Positions 1-8,920 of a DNA stretch of 39,818 nt are shown here, one piece after another. The notes under the pieces were generated by a model. That model did not search any database. It saw nothing but the letters and a program-made list of their open reading frames with translations, and was not told the DNA's origin. The stretch covers positions 1 through 39,818 of the forward strand of contig JAEUIH010000066.1 of NCBI GenBank assembly GCA_016795105.1. Direction: 5' to 3'. This DNA is from Planctomyces sp. GTDB lineage: Bacteria > Planctomycetota > Planctomycetia > Planctomycetales > Planctomycetaceae. The first letter of the stretch is position 1. The number at the start of each line of letters is the position of its first letter. Position numbers and translations under genes: made by a program.

Positions 1-546
1 GCACGAGATTCGGCAGTGTCGAACCGTCATGCAGAACTGGTGACGTTTGAAGAGACACTGTCCGCTCGAAGTGCAGAACAGGAAACGCGTGACGCTGAAT
101 TGGCAGCTCGTGATGCTGAAGTTTCAGCGCGAGAGTCGGCAGTGTCGAACCGTCATGCAGAACTGGTGACGTTTGAAGAGGCACTATCAGCTCGAAGTAC
201 AGAACAGGAAACGCGTGACGCTGAATTGGCAGCTCGTGATACAGAATTGGCTGCCCGCGATGCGGAGCTTGCAGCTCGTGATGCTGAAGTGACAGCACGA
301 GATTCGGCAGTGTCGAACCGTCATGCAGAACTGGTGGCGTTTGAAGAGATACTGTCCGCTCGAAGTGCAGAACAGGAAACGCGTGACGCTGAATTGGCAG
401 CTCGTGATGCTGAAGTTTCAGCACGAGATTCGGCATTGTCTAACCGTCATGCAGACCTGTTGACGTTTGAAGAAACTCTGTCCGCTCGAAGTGCAGAACA
501 GAAAGCTCGCGATGCTGAATTGGCCACCCGCGATGCGGAGCTAGTC
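1..546 (+). repeat. In-gene tandem repeats, 126-bp units (four copies)
   Basis: The four units start at 1, 127, 295 and 421. Units 1, 3 and 4 are 126 bp (42 residues). Unit 2 is 168 bp because it carries two extra seven-residue blocks of the ARDAELA type. Each unit opens with a variant of ARDSAVSNRHAEL and ends with AARDAEVS or similar. Units 1 to 3 are nearly identical at DNA level, including silent positions, which points to recent duplication or ongoing unequal exchange. Unit 4 is more diverged. The array probably continues left of the window. Confidence 0.92.
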
Positions 547-3500
547 GCCCGAGATGCAGAGCTTTGCCGCCGCCACGCAGAGTTGATGACTCGAGAGTCT
601 GAGATTGACGAACGCCTGAACGAACTGGCTGATCGCGAAATCGAGCTTACAGACCGAGTTTCAGACGTTGAAGCATCTCTTGCGGTCTGTGAGCAGACTC
701 AGGCAGAGCTCACTCAAGTTGGGCAGGAACTCGAGCGTCGTTCTCAGGAGACTCATCAGAGGATCATTGCCTTCAAAGATCACTGCCGGAATCGTGCAGA
801 CCGGATGTCTGTTGAATATGATCGGCTGGCAAAGTCAGCGGCCGAACAGCTTCACGCCTCCAACATTCAAACAGCTGAACTGCACAAAGAAATCTCAAAG
901 CTGCGCGATCAGCTCGAGTCAATTGAGGTTGAACTGGATCTCAAGCATGCACGACTTGCTGACGCAGAGGTTGCGATTGACGAACTGCGTATAGAGCGGG
1001 ACGAGTTGCGAGAACAAAACAGACTGGCCACAGAGTGTCATGCTGAGGAACTCGACCGTTTGACCGAGTCCATCGAGAAATCGCGATCGGAGTTCTTTGC
1101 GTTTCAGGCAGAACGAGACCTGTTGATAGCTTCGAGTACGGAGTTAACACAGTCTCAATCTGATGAGATTCTCCGGCTGAATCAGCATATGGAGGAGACT
1201 CGAAGTGAGATTCAGAATCTTCGCTACGAACGCGAATCGATGTTGTCGCAGTCGAATGAACATTTAAAGGCTCAGGCCACGGAACTGGAACGACTCACTC
1301 AGTCACTCTCTGCCTGCGAGGATCGGCTTTCCTTCGTTTCTTTGGAACGCGACGAACTGATCGCCCAGCTCGCAGCAAAGGCTGAAGAAGCTCAGTCGGA
1401 GATCGAAACCCTCCGAGCCTCAATGCTCAACGCAGAGTTTGAAATTGAAACGCTGCGCAAAGAACGTGAAGCGATCGAGGAGTCGAGCAATGATCATGTA
1501 AATTCAATGTCGTCAGAACTGCGTTCTCTCAGCGACCGACTAATTCTCGCTCACGCGGAGAACGAAACACTGCGAACGGATCGCGATCGAATCCTGACGA
1601 CGGGCAGAAGTGCATCAGAGGCATATCTGGTCGACGTCGAGAATCTTCGTTCGGAGCTCTTCAGAGCATCAGAAGCTCATCAGCAGCTTGTGTCGGATCT
1701 GGATCGCTATCGAGCTTCGGCAGAAGAGACGCACGAATCACTCTCAAATACTGAAGCTGAACTGCAGAATGCACATGCTGCTCTTGAGAATTCTCAGATC
1801 AAACTGGAGAGTCTGCAGTCAGAGATCAGGCTGATCAGCAGCGAGAACGAATCACTGCAACTGGAACTGGAAGCTGCGAAACTGGCCAAAATTGCGGCAG
1901 AAGCCGCCGTGCTTGACGCTGAGCAGAATGTCGAACAGAACGCTCAGGACATCGCACGCCTTTCGGCCCTTGATGCTCGTTATCAGTCTCTTGAGGCAGA
2001 ACTGGACGAACTTGCTTCTGAGCGTAAGTTACTGGTCGCAGAGCGTTCGGCTCTCGCAGCTGAACATTCCCGGCTCACCGCAGAGTATTCAGCTCTGTCC
2101 GATGCTCATCAGCAATTGGTGTCCGAAATCAGCCGTCATCGCGTTTCGGCCGAGGAAGCGCATGAATCGCTTTCGAATACCGCCGCAGAACTTCTGGATG
2201 CACATTCTGCTCTGGAGAGCTCTCAAATCAAACTGGAGAGTCTGCAGTCTAAGCTGATGTTGATGAACAGTGAAAATGAATCGCTGCAACAGCAGTTGGA
2301 AGCAGCAAACCTGGCCAGAATTGCGGCAGAGGCGGCAGTCATTGAGGCTGGTCAGAATGCCGCTGACATGGCTCGGCTTTCTACCCTCGAGACCCGCTGC
2401 CATACCCTGGAAGGAGAGCTTAGAGAAGTTGCCTCTGAGCGTTCATCACTGCTCGCAGAGAAGTCTGCTCTTGCTGCCGAAAATTCGCAGTTGAGTACAG
2501 AGCATTCTCGGTTGAGTACTGAGATTGCAGCTCTGTGTGATGTCCAGCAGCAGCTTGTGTCTGAGGCGAGTCGCTATCGTGCTTTGGCTGATGAATCGCA
2601 CGAATCGCGTTCAAACATTGAGACGGAGCTGAAGAACGCAATTTCTGCTCTCGAGAATTCTCAAATCAAACTCGAGAGCCTGCAGTCAGAACACGTGATG
2701 ATTCGCAGTGAAAACGAATCGCTCCAGCAGCAGTTAGAAGCTGCAGGAATTGCAGCAAGAGCGGCAGAGACCGCAATTAGTAATACAGATCAGAACGCAG
2801 CTGACATAGCTCGCCTTTCAGCTCTCGAGGATCGCTGTCAGTCCCTTGAAGCGGAACTTAACGAAGTTGCTTCGGTAAGATCGTCACTGGCCGCTGAACG
2901 GGATGTACTGCTGGAAGCAGTCAAATCTCTAAGTGAAACGTACGACAGTATTCGCAGCGAAGTTGAGTCCGCTCGCGAAGACCGAGAAGCCGCCGAAAAT
3001 CTCCGGAACGAGGTTGCAACTCTGCAGACTCGAATAGGAGAGCTTGAGGCACAGTTGACCGAGTCTTTAATTAATCGATCTGCTTCTTCTGAAGGTGACT
3101 TGTACGATTCAGAAACCGATATGTCTGATGCCAGAACATCAGTTATGTCTGATGCCAGGACATCAATGGGTACTCCTTCGTTCGATGAAACAGAACTGCT
3201 GGCTCAGGTAGAGAGCCTGCGAACGGAGCTTGAGAGTGTGGTATCGGAATCCCGTACTCGACAGGAAGATCTCGAACGCCGGCTATGGGAGAAAGACGAC
3301 GAGCTGCGACAGCACACTGAGTTGTCAAGCACCGATTCAGTGTCGGCAGAAGAATCGGCGAACTCACTTCGAAGAGAACTGGAGCAGCGCGATGAACTCA
3401 TTCAGCGGCTGATGGAGCGGATCGAAGAGATACAGGCTCGAAGTGAACAGATTCAAAGTGAACAGTCGGAGCTAGGGGCAGTCGTTGATCCTGAATCTGC

Positions 3501-4977
3501 TCGTATTCGAAATCAGGAACTCGATAGTCGAGCAGACCTGCTGGATCGACGAGAAGATGAAATTCAGGTTCGAGCTCAACGCATCGAGCAGGCAGAGAAT
3601 GAACTGGAGAACCAGCGACGGCAGATGCTGGAAGCGCGACAGCAGCTGGAACTTGCTCGGGCTGAACTTCAGTTGTCGCTTCAGCAGACGCCTGTACCAT
3701 GGCTGAAGCCTGAGCCGGAACTCACGAAGAGTGAGTCAGCCAGGGCTGGCTACGATGAGGGGGACTACGAGGATCGCGGGCTTCTGGCGAGGACCGATGT
3801 AAACGCGGCCGCGTTTCCGGCCCGAATGAAGAGTGAAGAAGCCAAAGTGTCTAAACCGATTGCACCGGCTGCTGAGTCAACGGAAGAAGACGGAACGGCA
3901 GCGATCGACTTGCGATCTGAGCTGGCAAGCCTGTTTGGGATTCGAAGCCGAAGTCGAAAACTATCTCAGCCAACACCACCGCCGGTTCCAGTGGCGCCCG
4001 TTGATCCGATGGAACCGTCTGCTCCAGGAACGGAACCGGGGATTGCTTTAAAGTTTGGTGCTGAAGCGATTCTTCCAGTGGAACCGCCTCCCGTCCCGCA
4101 GGATGCAGAGAGCAAGACGGAAGAGGACGATTCGACGGACTTTGTTGCGAACTACATGGAGAAACTCCTTGCTCGAAGTCGTCAGGGAGCTGGGAATACG
4201 TTGCCGCTGGAACTGAAGAAGGGCAATAAGTCGGAACCTGAAAAGAAACATCAGCCGAAGTCATTCATTGACCAGTACATGGCAAACGGAATGAGTTTTG
4301 GAGATGCTGAATCATCCAGCAGAGGCGATAGCGGTTCCGGCGGAAACGGCGAAATTCCAAAGCCTCGCCCGAAACTTGACCGAGCGAAGCTTCGAGAGAA
4401 CATGGATTCGTTCCGAGAAGTCTCTGCACACAGCGTTGAGAGTGCTCTGGCTTCTCATGCGATTCGCCAGGAACGGCACAGCATCAACGGACGCATTGCA
4501 TTTGTTGTTGTGCTGGCTGTATTGAGTGTCGCGTCACTGATCGGTCATCTGGTTGGGGTTCTTGATCAGCCAATCTTCGCATGGGGTACATTGATCGCTG
4601 CGATTCTGGCCGGCCTTGAGCTGGCACGGAAACTCCGGAGCGTAAAGAATCGTTTCAAAGGAATCGTACAATCGGAGAAGCGAGGGGCATCGTCCTCAGT
4701 TCAACCGGAGAGGACACAGATTGACGAATTGTCCGGCCACGGGTCGCAGGCAACCACTGATCATCGGGTTGATTCAAGAGAATCTACGGAAGACGATCTA
4801 TTGAAGCAGGCCGAATCCACGCTCAAAGCGTTATCATTCGGCAGGCACGAAAATCCCGGTCAGACTCCACATCCCGAAGTTGAGAAAGCCAGCACGGCAG
4901 CTCCAATGGATGACGAGGCACGTGCGATACGAAGGGCAAGGATGGAGCCTGACGACGAGCATTACTTCGAGATGTAG
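1..4977 (+). CDS. Giant repeat-containing coiled-coil protein with C-terminal membrane anchor (5' end cut by window edge)
   Basis: The frame is open from base 1 and the first codons (A-R-D-S-A) continue a repeat, so the gene begins upstream; the GTG at 16 is only the first start-like codon. Counting from base 1, residues 1-182 are heptad-rich repeats with units such as ARDAELA. Residues about 183-1220 are Glu/Ser/Leu-rich coiled coil, including three copies of a 143-146-residue module (about 559-975). A charged Pro-rich region (about 1230-1480) follows, then two hydrophobic helices (about 1499-1520 and 1524-1543) and a hydrophilic tail ending in HYFEM. I recognise no catalytic domain. A membrane-anchored filament or scaffold is an inference from composition. 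The next gene on the same strand encodes a large membrane protein, which suggests joint work in the envelope. The coding status is secure; the function is unknown. Confidence 0.9.
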   Translation, partial: ARDSAVSNRHAELVTFEETLSARSAEQETRDAELAARDAEVSARESAVSNRHAELVTFEEALSARSTEQETRDAELAARDTELAARDAELAARDAEVTARDSAVSNRHAELVAFEEILSARSAEQETRDAELAARDAEVSARDSALSNRHADLLTFEETLSARSAEQKARDAELATRDAELVARDAELCRRHAELMTRESEIDERLNELADREIELTDRVSDVEASLAVCEQTQAELTQVGQELERRSQETHQRIIAFKDHCRNRADRMSVEYDRLAKSAAEQLHASNIQTAELHKEISKLRDQLESIEVELDLKHARLADAEVAIDELRIERDELREQNRLATECHAEELDRLTESIEKSRSEFFAFQAERDLLIASSTELTQSQSDEILRLNQHMEETRSEIQNLRYERESMLSQSNEHLKAQATELERLTQSLSACEDRLSFVSLERDELIAQLAAKAEEAQSEIETLRASMLNAEFEIETLRKEREAIEESSNDHVNSMSSELRSLSDRLILAHAENETLRTDRDRILTTGRSASEAYLVDVENLRSELFRASEAHQQLVSDLDRYRASAEETHESLSNTEAELQNAHAALENSQIKLESLQSEIRLISSENESLQLELEAAKLAKIAAEAAVLDAEQNVEQNAQDIARLSALDARYQSLEAELDELASERKLLVAERSALAAEHSRLTAEYSALSDAHQQLVSEISRHRVSAEEAHESLSNTAAELLDAHSALESSQIKLESLQSKLMLMNSENESLQQQLEAANLARIAAEAAVIEAGQNAADMARLSTLETRCHTLEGELREVASERSSLLAEKSALAAENSQLSTEHSRLSTEIAALCDVQQQLVSEASRYRALADESHESRSNIETELKNAISALENSQIKLESLQSEHVMIRSENESLQQQLEAAGIAARAAETAISNTDQNAADIARLSALEDRCQSLEAELNEVASVRSSLAAERDVLLEAVKSLSETYDSIRSEVESAREDREAAENLRNEVATLQTRIGELEAQLTESLINRSASSEGDLYDSETDMSDARTSVMSDARTSMGTPSFDETELLAQVESLRTELESVVSESRTRQEDLERRLWEKDDELRQHTELSSTDSVSAEESANSLRRELEQRDELIQRLMERIEEIQARSEQIQSEQSELGAVVDPESARIRNQELDSRADLLDRREDEIQVRAQRIEQAENELENQRRQMLEARQQLELARAELQLSLQQTPVPWLKPEPELTKSESARAGYDEGDYEDRGLLARTDVNAAAFPARMKSEEAKVSKPIAPAAESTEEDGTAAIDLRSELASLFGIRSRSRKLSQPTPPPVPVAPVDPMEPSAPGTEPGIALKFGAEAILPVEPPPVPQDAESKTEEDDSTDFVANYMEKLLARSRQGAGNTLPLELKKGNKSEPEKKHQPKSFIDQYMANGMSFGDAESSSRGDSGSGGNGEIPKPRPKLDRAKLRENMDSFREVSAHSVESALASHAIRQERHSINGRIAFVVVLAVLSVASLIGHLVGVLDQPIFAWGTLIAAILAGLELARKLRSVKNRFKGIVQSEKRGASSSVQPERTQIDELSGHGSQATTDHRVDSRESTEDDLLKQAESTLKALSFGRHENPGQTPHPEVEKASTAAPMDDEARAIRRARMEPDDEHYFEM
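1675..2915 (+). repeat. Three copies of a 143-146-residue coiled-coil module
   Basis: Modules begin near 1675, 2104 and 2542 (steps of 429 and 438 bp). Each starts with a Q-Q-L-V-S motif and carries the conserved stretch NSQIKLESLQS (SSQIKLESLQS in the second), then S-E-N-E-S-L-Q and an A-A-E-A/T segment. The copies are more diverged than the 126-bp units, so this is an older expansion in the same gene. Confidence 0.85.
3121..3168 (+). repeat. 24-bp in-frame tandem duplication
   Basis: The unit at 3121-3144 is repeated at 3145-3168 with few changes and encodes MSDARTS twice (MSDARTSV, MSDARTSM). It lies in a non-heptad interruption of the coiled coil. Confidence 0.85.
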
Positions 4978-5191
4978 GCGGTCGTTGAACCAGACCCGTC
5001 CAACCGAAAACGGATGAACCGACTACGGACCAGCCTGCACCTGACTTCTGTCCGGGGCACTGGTCCGTTAGATTTCCGAAGAATCGCTGGATTGACTCGA
5101 ATCACAGGTCACACACTTGTGACCAGAATTCCGGGCATTCAGGTGAAAACGACGAAAGCACAAATCGGCCAAAACCGGATACGAAGGATAC

Positions 5192-8100
5192 ATGGACGGG
5201 CAAAATCGAATCACGGAACTTCGGAGGGCACTCTCGGCCTCAGATCCAGGCGCGTTTCTGGTTGAGCCGCGTGTAATTCGTCGCATGATTCGAGAGATGT
5301 TTGGGTATGCGCGACTGGCAACTTCTCTGCCCCATTCAGAAAGTCTCGTCGTAGCATCTGCCAGTGTTCGAGAGCTGGCACATCCGGATGAACTCGGGCT
5401 GTCAACGTTTCATGAGATTCCGCCACTTTGCATCCTGATTGCACTTCCGGACGAGTCGGAGCTTCAGAATCGCCCTGTTCAGGAACTGATGCAGTTTGTC
5501 TGGAGGCGACTCTATCATGCAACTATCGACCGAACGCTGGTTCGGGCAAATTCGACAACACTGACACGAGCCGAGATTCAGAAGCGAATCGCAGACGTTG
5601 GTCAGGTTGAATTTGATGAAGCACATTTTGTGTTGAAAGCCGAGCATCGACTCTTCGATTCTGAAAGTCGCGTTGCTGCGTATGGAGAGTTTGTCGCGAC
5701 CTGGCTTGAGCTTCAGAAGTTTGCGCCTGACCAAATCCCGGTCTGGTTTCCATCTCTGGCAGGACGTGAGCATGTGACGCCGGTCGTCAGTGCAGACCTT
5801 GATCCGGAAGCAATCTACCAGCAAACTCGCCTGTACGCGGCCCCGGTTCCGGACTTGACCCCGGGAATCTCCCGCGATGAGATTCAGCTGACGAGCACTC
5901 GGCATAACTGGACACTCGGTATCGGCCTCAAACAATCCGACCGCGCATTTTCTCGACATCTCAGACGACGAGATCGAGCGAATGAAATTGGAAACACGGT
6001 TGGAGCGATGGTGTCCGCCATGCGAGCAGCGGCTGCCGCGACGAGCGACGAGAATCGCCGGCAGGCACGAGAGAAGGCGCTCTCCGATGTGATGCTTTTG
6101 ACGGAGCGACTCAGAAAAGCACTGAACTTTCCGGAAGATGAGCTGCCGAACTGGGCCTCCTGCCTGAGTGAACTGGCAACGAATTCCATTCATGGATTCT
6201 GGAACGCAGACAAGCGTCTGCTCTACGACCTCCAGAAGGTGTGCCTGGCTCACGAACGCGTAACATACAAAGTTGACCTGGTAAAGTGGATCGTGAGTCG
6301 AGGCCGCCGTCCACTGCGAAGACCATTAAACAGCCTTCGTGAAGTGATGATGGCGAAGTACCTTGCAAGCTCTGCGGCTCGACTTGCGAGCGTTACGCTG
6401 AGTGGGGTGGAGAGAGAGCGCCTTGATGGCCTGCTTCATGAAGCAGCTCAGCTGGCGGAAGTTCAGATGCGAAATCGAATGCGGCCCGCGGTGGCCAGCA
6501 CTCTGATTGACGTGGGACTGAAGCCGGACAATATTCCTGAACAGGTTGCGTTCGACAAACTGATCGAGGATTCGCTCGACTGCATCGTCGAACGAGGTTA
6601 CCTCACCATGGGATACCTGCGAGATGCCATTAGCCGAAACGACCTGAAACTCCCCGACCTGAAGCATCCGAAAGAACTGATCCTCGGGGACCATCTACTG
6701 CGAGCTGACGACCGACTCGACGTTGCTCTGGACGGTGTCTATCGTCGAGGTGAATTTTACCTGCGTTGGTTACAGATTGTCAGTTCCCTGTTCTTTGGGA
6801 CTCGCCCAGGGCGATTCGCGTCACTGTTTGTCATCATTCCATTCGGTGGCGCGATTGTCGTCGTTGCCGGCGTTCAGCACCTCGTGCACGTCATTTCGGG
6901 CCTTAATGCTCCCAAAACTGATGTGATCGCTGAGGCACGAACAAAGTCACTCGACGATGTATCCGGTTTGCTCTCGGAAACCGACGCGAATTCCGATGCC
7001 CTGGGTTCGGCGGCTGAACCAACGCCAAACGAACCAACGCCAAACGAACCGGCCCAAAGCCCGCCGATACAAAAAGATTCTGCTCTGAGCGAGTCATCGC
7101 AAAACGGGCAGGCTGAAGTGCAGCAGACGGCAGGGAGTTCCGGGACGACGGCGTCAGCCGTTAAGTCGGCAACTCCGACGACCGATGTGCAGGGAACGCA
7201 GGCTGGAACAGTCGCTTCCGACACTTCTGCGCACCATTCGTTTTCTTTAGTTGATTCTCTGCCACTGGTGTTGACCATTGGTTTTCTTCTTCTGGGACTG
7301 ATTCACCTTGGGAGTTTCAGAAGTCTGGTTCTGCGAGGATTAAAAATCGCGTGGAGGTACTTCCGCGGAGTGGTGGTTGATATTCCATTGAGGATCATGC
7401 GACTCCCTCTTATTCATCGCATCTGGAAGAGCAGGCTTTTTGTTCGCCTGCGACGTGTAGTGATTAACCCGTTTCTGCTTTCGTGGATTGGTTGCGTTGG
7501 AGTTCCGAAGCTGTTGTGGCTTCAGCCGCTGGCGCAGTGGTGGGTTCTTGCAATCGGTGTGCTTTTGAGTTTTGCTCTGAATTCGCGTCTGGGCCGGGAC
7601 GCTGAGGAGCTGACACAAGAGTGGCTGGGGCATATGTGGCACAATCTGACGGCCAGATTTGTGATTGCATTGATCGATTCAATTATGGATCTGTTCAAGA
7701 CGATTCTGGGACTGATCGAGCGCCTGCTGTACGCCGTCGATGAGTGGTTGAGGTTTCATAGCGGTGAGAGCTGGGTGACAGTGATTGTTAAAGCTGTTGT
7801 TGGAGTCCTTTGGTCGTTTGTTGCCTTTCTGATCCGCGTATACATCAACTTGCTTATTGAGCCAACGCTCCACCCTGTAAAGCATTTCCCCGTCGTCACT
7901 GTCGCGCACAAGATTTTCTTTCCAGTGATTACGATCATCGGAAAAATTATGGTTGATACGATGGAGCCGTATCTCGGGATATGGCTTGCCGGTGTTGTCA
8001 CAGGGTTTAATGTGTTTTTCCTACCGGGCATTTTTGGATTTCTGGTGTGGGAGCTCAAAGAGAACTGGCGACTCTATTCATCCAATCGGCAGGTCTTCCT

Positions 8101-8899
8101 TCGTCCCGTGATTGTCGGGGGGCATGGAGAAACCGTACCGCGGCTGATGCGTCCAGGGTTTCATTCGGGAACATTTCCGAAACTCTTTCGCAGGCTTCGT
8201 CGTCTGGAACTCAGTCCAGCCTCACTGAAACGATATCGCACGCGACGAACTCAGCGAAGTCGGCTGGAACATGTTCAGCGAGATGTCCGCAGGTTTGTGG
8301 AGCGGGAGCTCATCCACCTGCTTCAGCTAGTTCCGTGCTGGTCATCCGCCGGACTCAGGTGCGGGCGAGTCCACGTGGCGTCGAACAGCATCCAGCTGGA
8401 TATTCACTGCGATCATGTTGCAGAAGCTCCCATGATTCTTCTGATGCAGGAACAAAGCGGCTGGATCGTCGCGTGCATTGCACAGCGAGGCTGGAGTGAC
8501 TTCGCATCATCTGAGCAGAATCTGTCATTTGCGCACGCACTCGCGGGGTTCTACCGTAAGTGCGGCATCGATCTGGTCCGAGAACAGCTTCGCAGACATC
8601 TGGTATTCAACCATCAATATGACATCAACGCCGAGGGGCTTGCAATCTGGCCTTCAGGTCTGTTTCACCGGGAGATCACGGTGGACCTGCATCGGCGGAT
8701 TCATGTTCGACCGGTCCCAGCATCAGAGGCCGCGATTTATGGTATCGTGCCCACGGAACGCAGTCTCGTCGTATTCTCAGATACTCAAATGCCCTGGGCC
8801 GACTGGACGGCACTCTGGCTGCCGCGAGAAAATGCCGCCGGAGACAGGTCCACACCTGCTGCATGCACAGTCAGGCCTCGAGTTCCTGTCATCGGATGA
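5192..8899 (+). CDS. Large polytopic membrane protein of unknown function (1235 aa)
   Basis: The ATG at 5192 follows a GAAGGA ribosome site by three bases. Residues 1-540 form a mostly helical soluble region rich in Arg, Leu and Glu. A hydrophobic segment lies at about 542-568, then a low-complexity Pro/Thr/Ser/Gln linker (about 575-685) containing two EPTPN repeats. A hydrophobic segment at about 690-710 and several more up to about 965 follow, including IAGVV-like and FLPGIFGF-like helices. The last 270 residues are soluble and Arg-rich. I see no known catalytic motif. It lies 214 bp downstream of the coiled-coil gene and 21 bp upstream of an aldehyde dehydrogenase, all on the same strand. 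A role in the envelope with the coiled-coil protein is inferred from adjacency only. Confidence 0.88.
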   Translation: MDGQNRITELRRALSASDPGAFLVEPRVIRRMIREMFGYARLATSLPHSESLVVASASVRELAHPDELGLSTFHEIPPLCILIALPDESELQNRPVQELMQFVWRRLYHATIDRTLVRANSTTLTRAEIQKRIADVGQVEFDEAHFVLKAEHRLFDSESRVAAYGEFVATWLELQKFAPDQIPVWFPSLAGREHVTPVVSADLDPEAIYQQTRLYAAPVPDLTPGISRDEIQLTSTRHNWTLGIGLKQSDRAFSRHLRRRDRANEIGNTVGAMVSAMRAAAAATSDENRRQAREKALSDVMLLTERLRKALNFPEDELPNWASCLSELATNSIHGFWNADKRLLYDLQKVCLAHERVTYKVDLVKWIVSRGRRPLRRPLNSLREVMMAKYLASSAARLASVTLSGVERERLDGLLHEAAQLAEVQMRNRMRPAVASTLIDVGLKPDNIPEQVAFDKLIEDSLDCIVERGYLTMGYLRDAISRNDLKLPDLKHPKELILGDHLLRADDRLDVALDGVYRRGEFYLRWLQIVSSLFFGTRPGRFASLFVIIPFGGAIVVVAGVQHLVHVISGLNAPKTDVIAEARTKSLDDVSGLLSETDANSDALGSAAEPTPNEPTPNEPAQSPPIQKDSALSESSQNGQAEVQQTAGSSGTTASAVKSATPTTDVQGTQAGTVASDTSAHHSFSLVDSLPLVLTIGFLLLGLIHLGSFRSLVLRGLKIAWRYFRGVVVDIPLRIMRLPLIHRIWKSRLFVRLRRVVINPFLLSWIGCVGVPKLLWLQPLAQWWVLAIGVLLSFALNSRLGRDAEELTQEWLGHMWHNLTARFVIALIDSIMDLFKTILGLIERLLYAVDEWLRFHSGESWVTVIVKAVVGVLWSFVAFLIRVYINLLIEPTLHPVKHFPVVTVAHKIFFPVITIIGKIMVDTMEPYLGIWLAGVVTGFNVFFLPGIFGFLVWELKENWRLYSSNRQVFLRPVIVGGHGETVPRLMRPGFHSGTFPKLFRRLRRLELSPASLKRYRTRRTQRSRLEHVQRDVRRFVERELIHLLQLVPCWSSAGLRCGRVHVASNSIQLDIHCDHVAEAPMILLMQEQSGWIVACIAQRGWSDFASSEQNLSFAHALAGFYRKCGIDLVREQLRRHLVFNHQYDINAEGLAIWPSGLFHREITVDLHRRIHVRPVPASEAAIYGIVPTERSLVVFSDTQMPWADWTALWLPRENAAGDRSTPAACTVRPRVPVIG
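7016..7050 (+). repeat. 15-bp in-frame tandem repeat in linker
   Basis: A 15-bp unit (7016-7030) is repeated exactly at 7031-7045, and its first five bases recur at 7046-7050. It encodes EPTPN twice in the Pro-rich linker of the large membrane protein. Confidence 0.85.
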
Positions 8900-8920
8900 C
8901 TTCCGGAGACTAATTCTGCC

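Noticed and set aside
5402-6253. 283-codon open frame on the minus strand
   Set aside because: It lies wholly inside the large membrane gene, has no family signs and is rich in Cys, Arg and His as expected of an antisense shadow.
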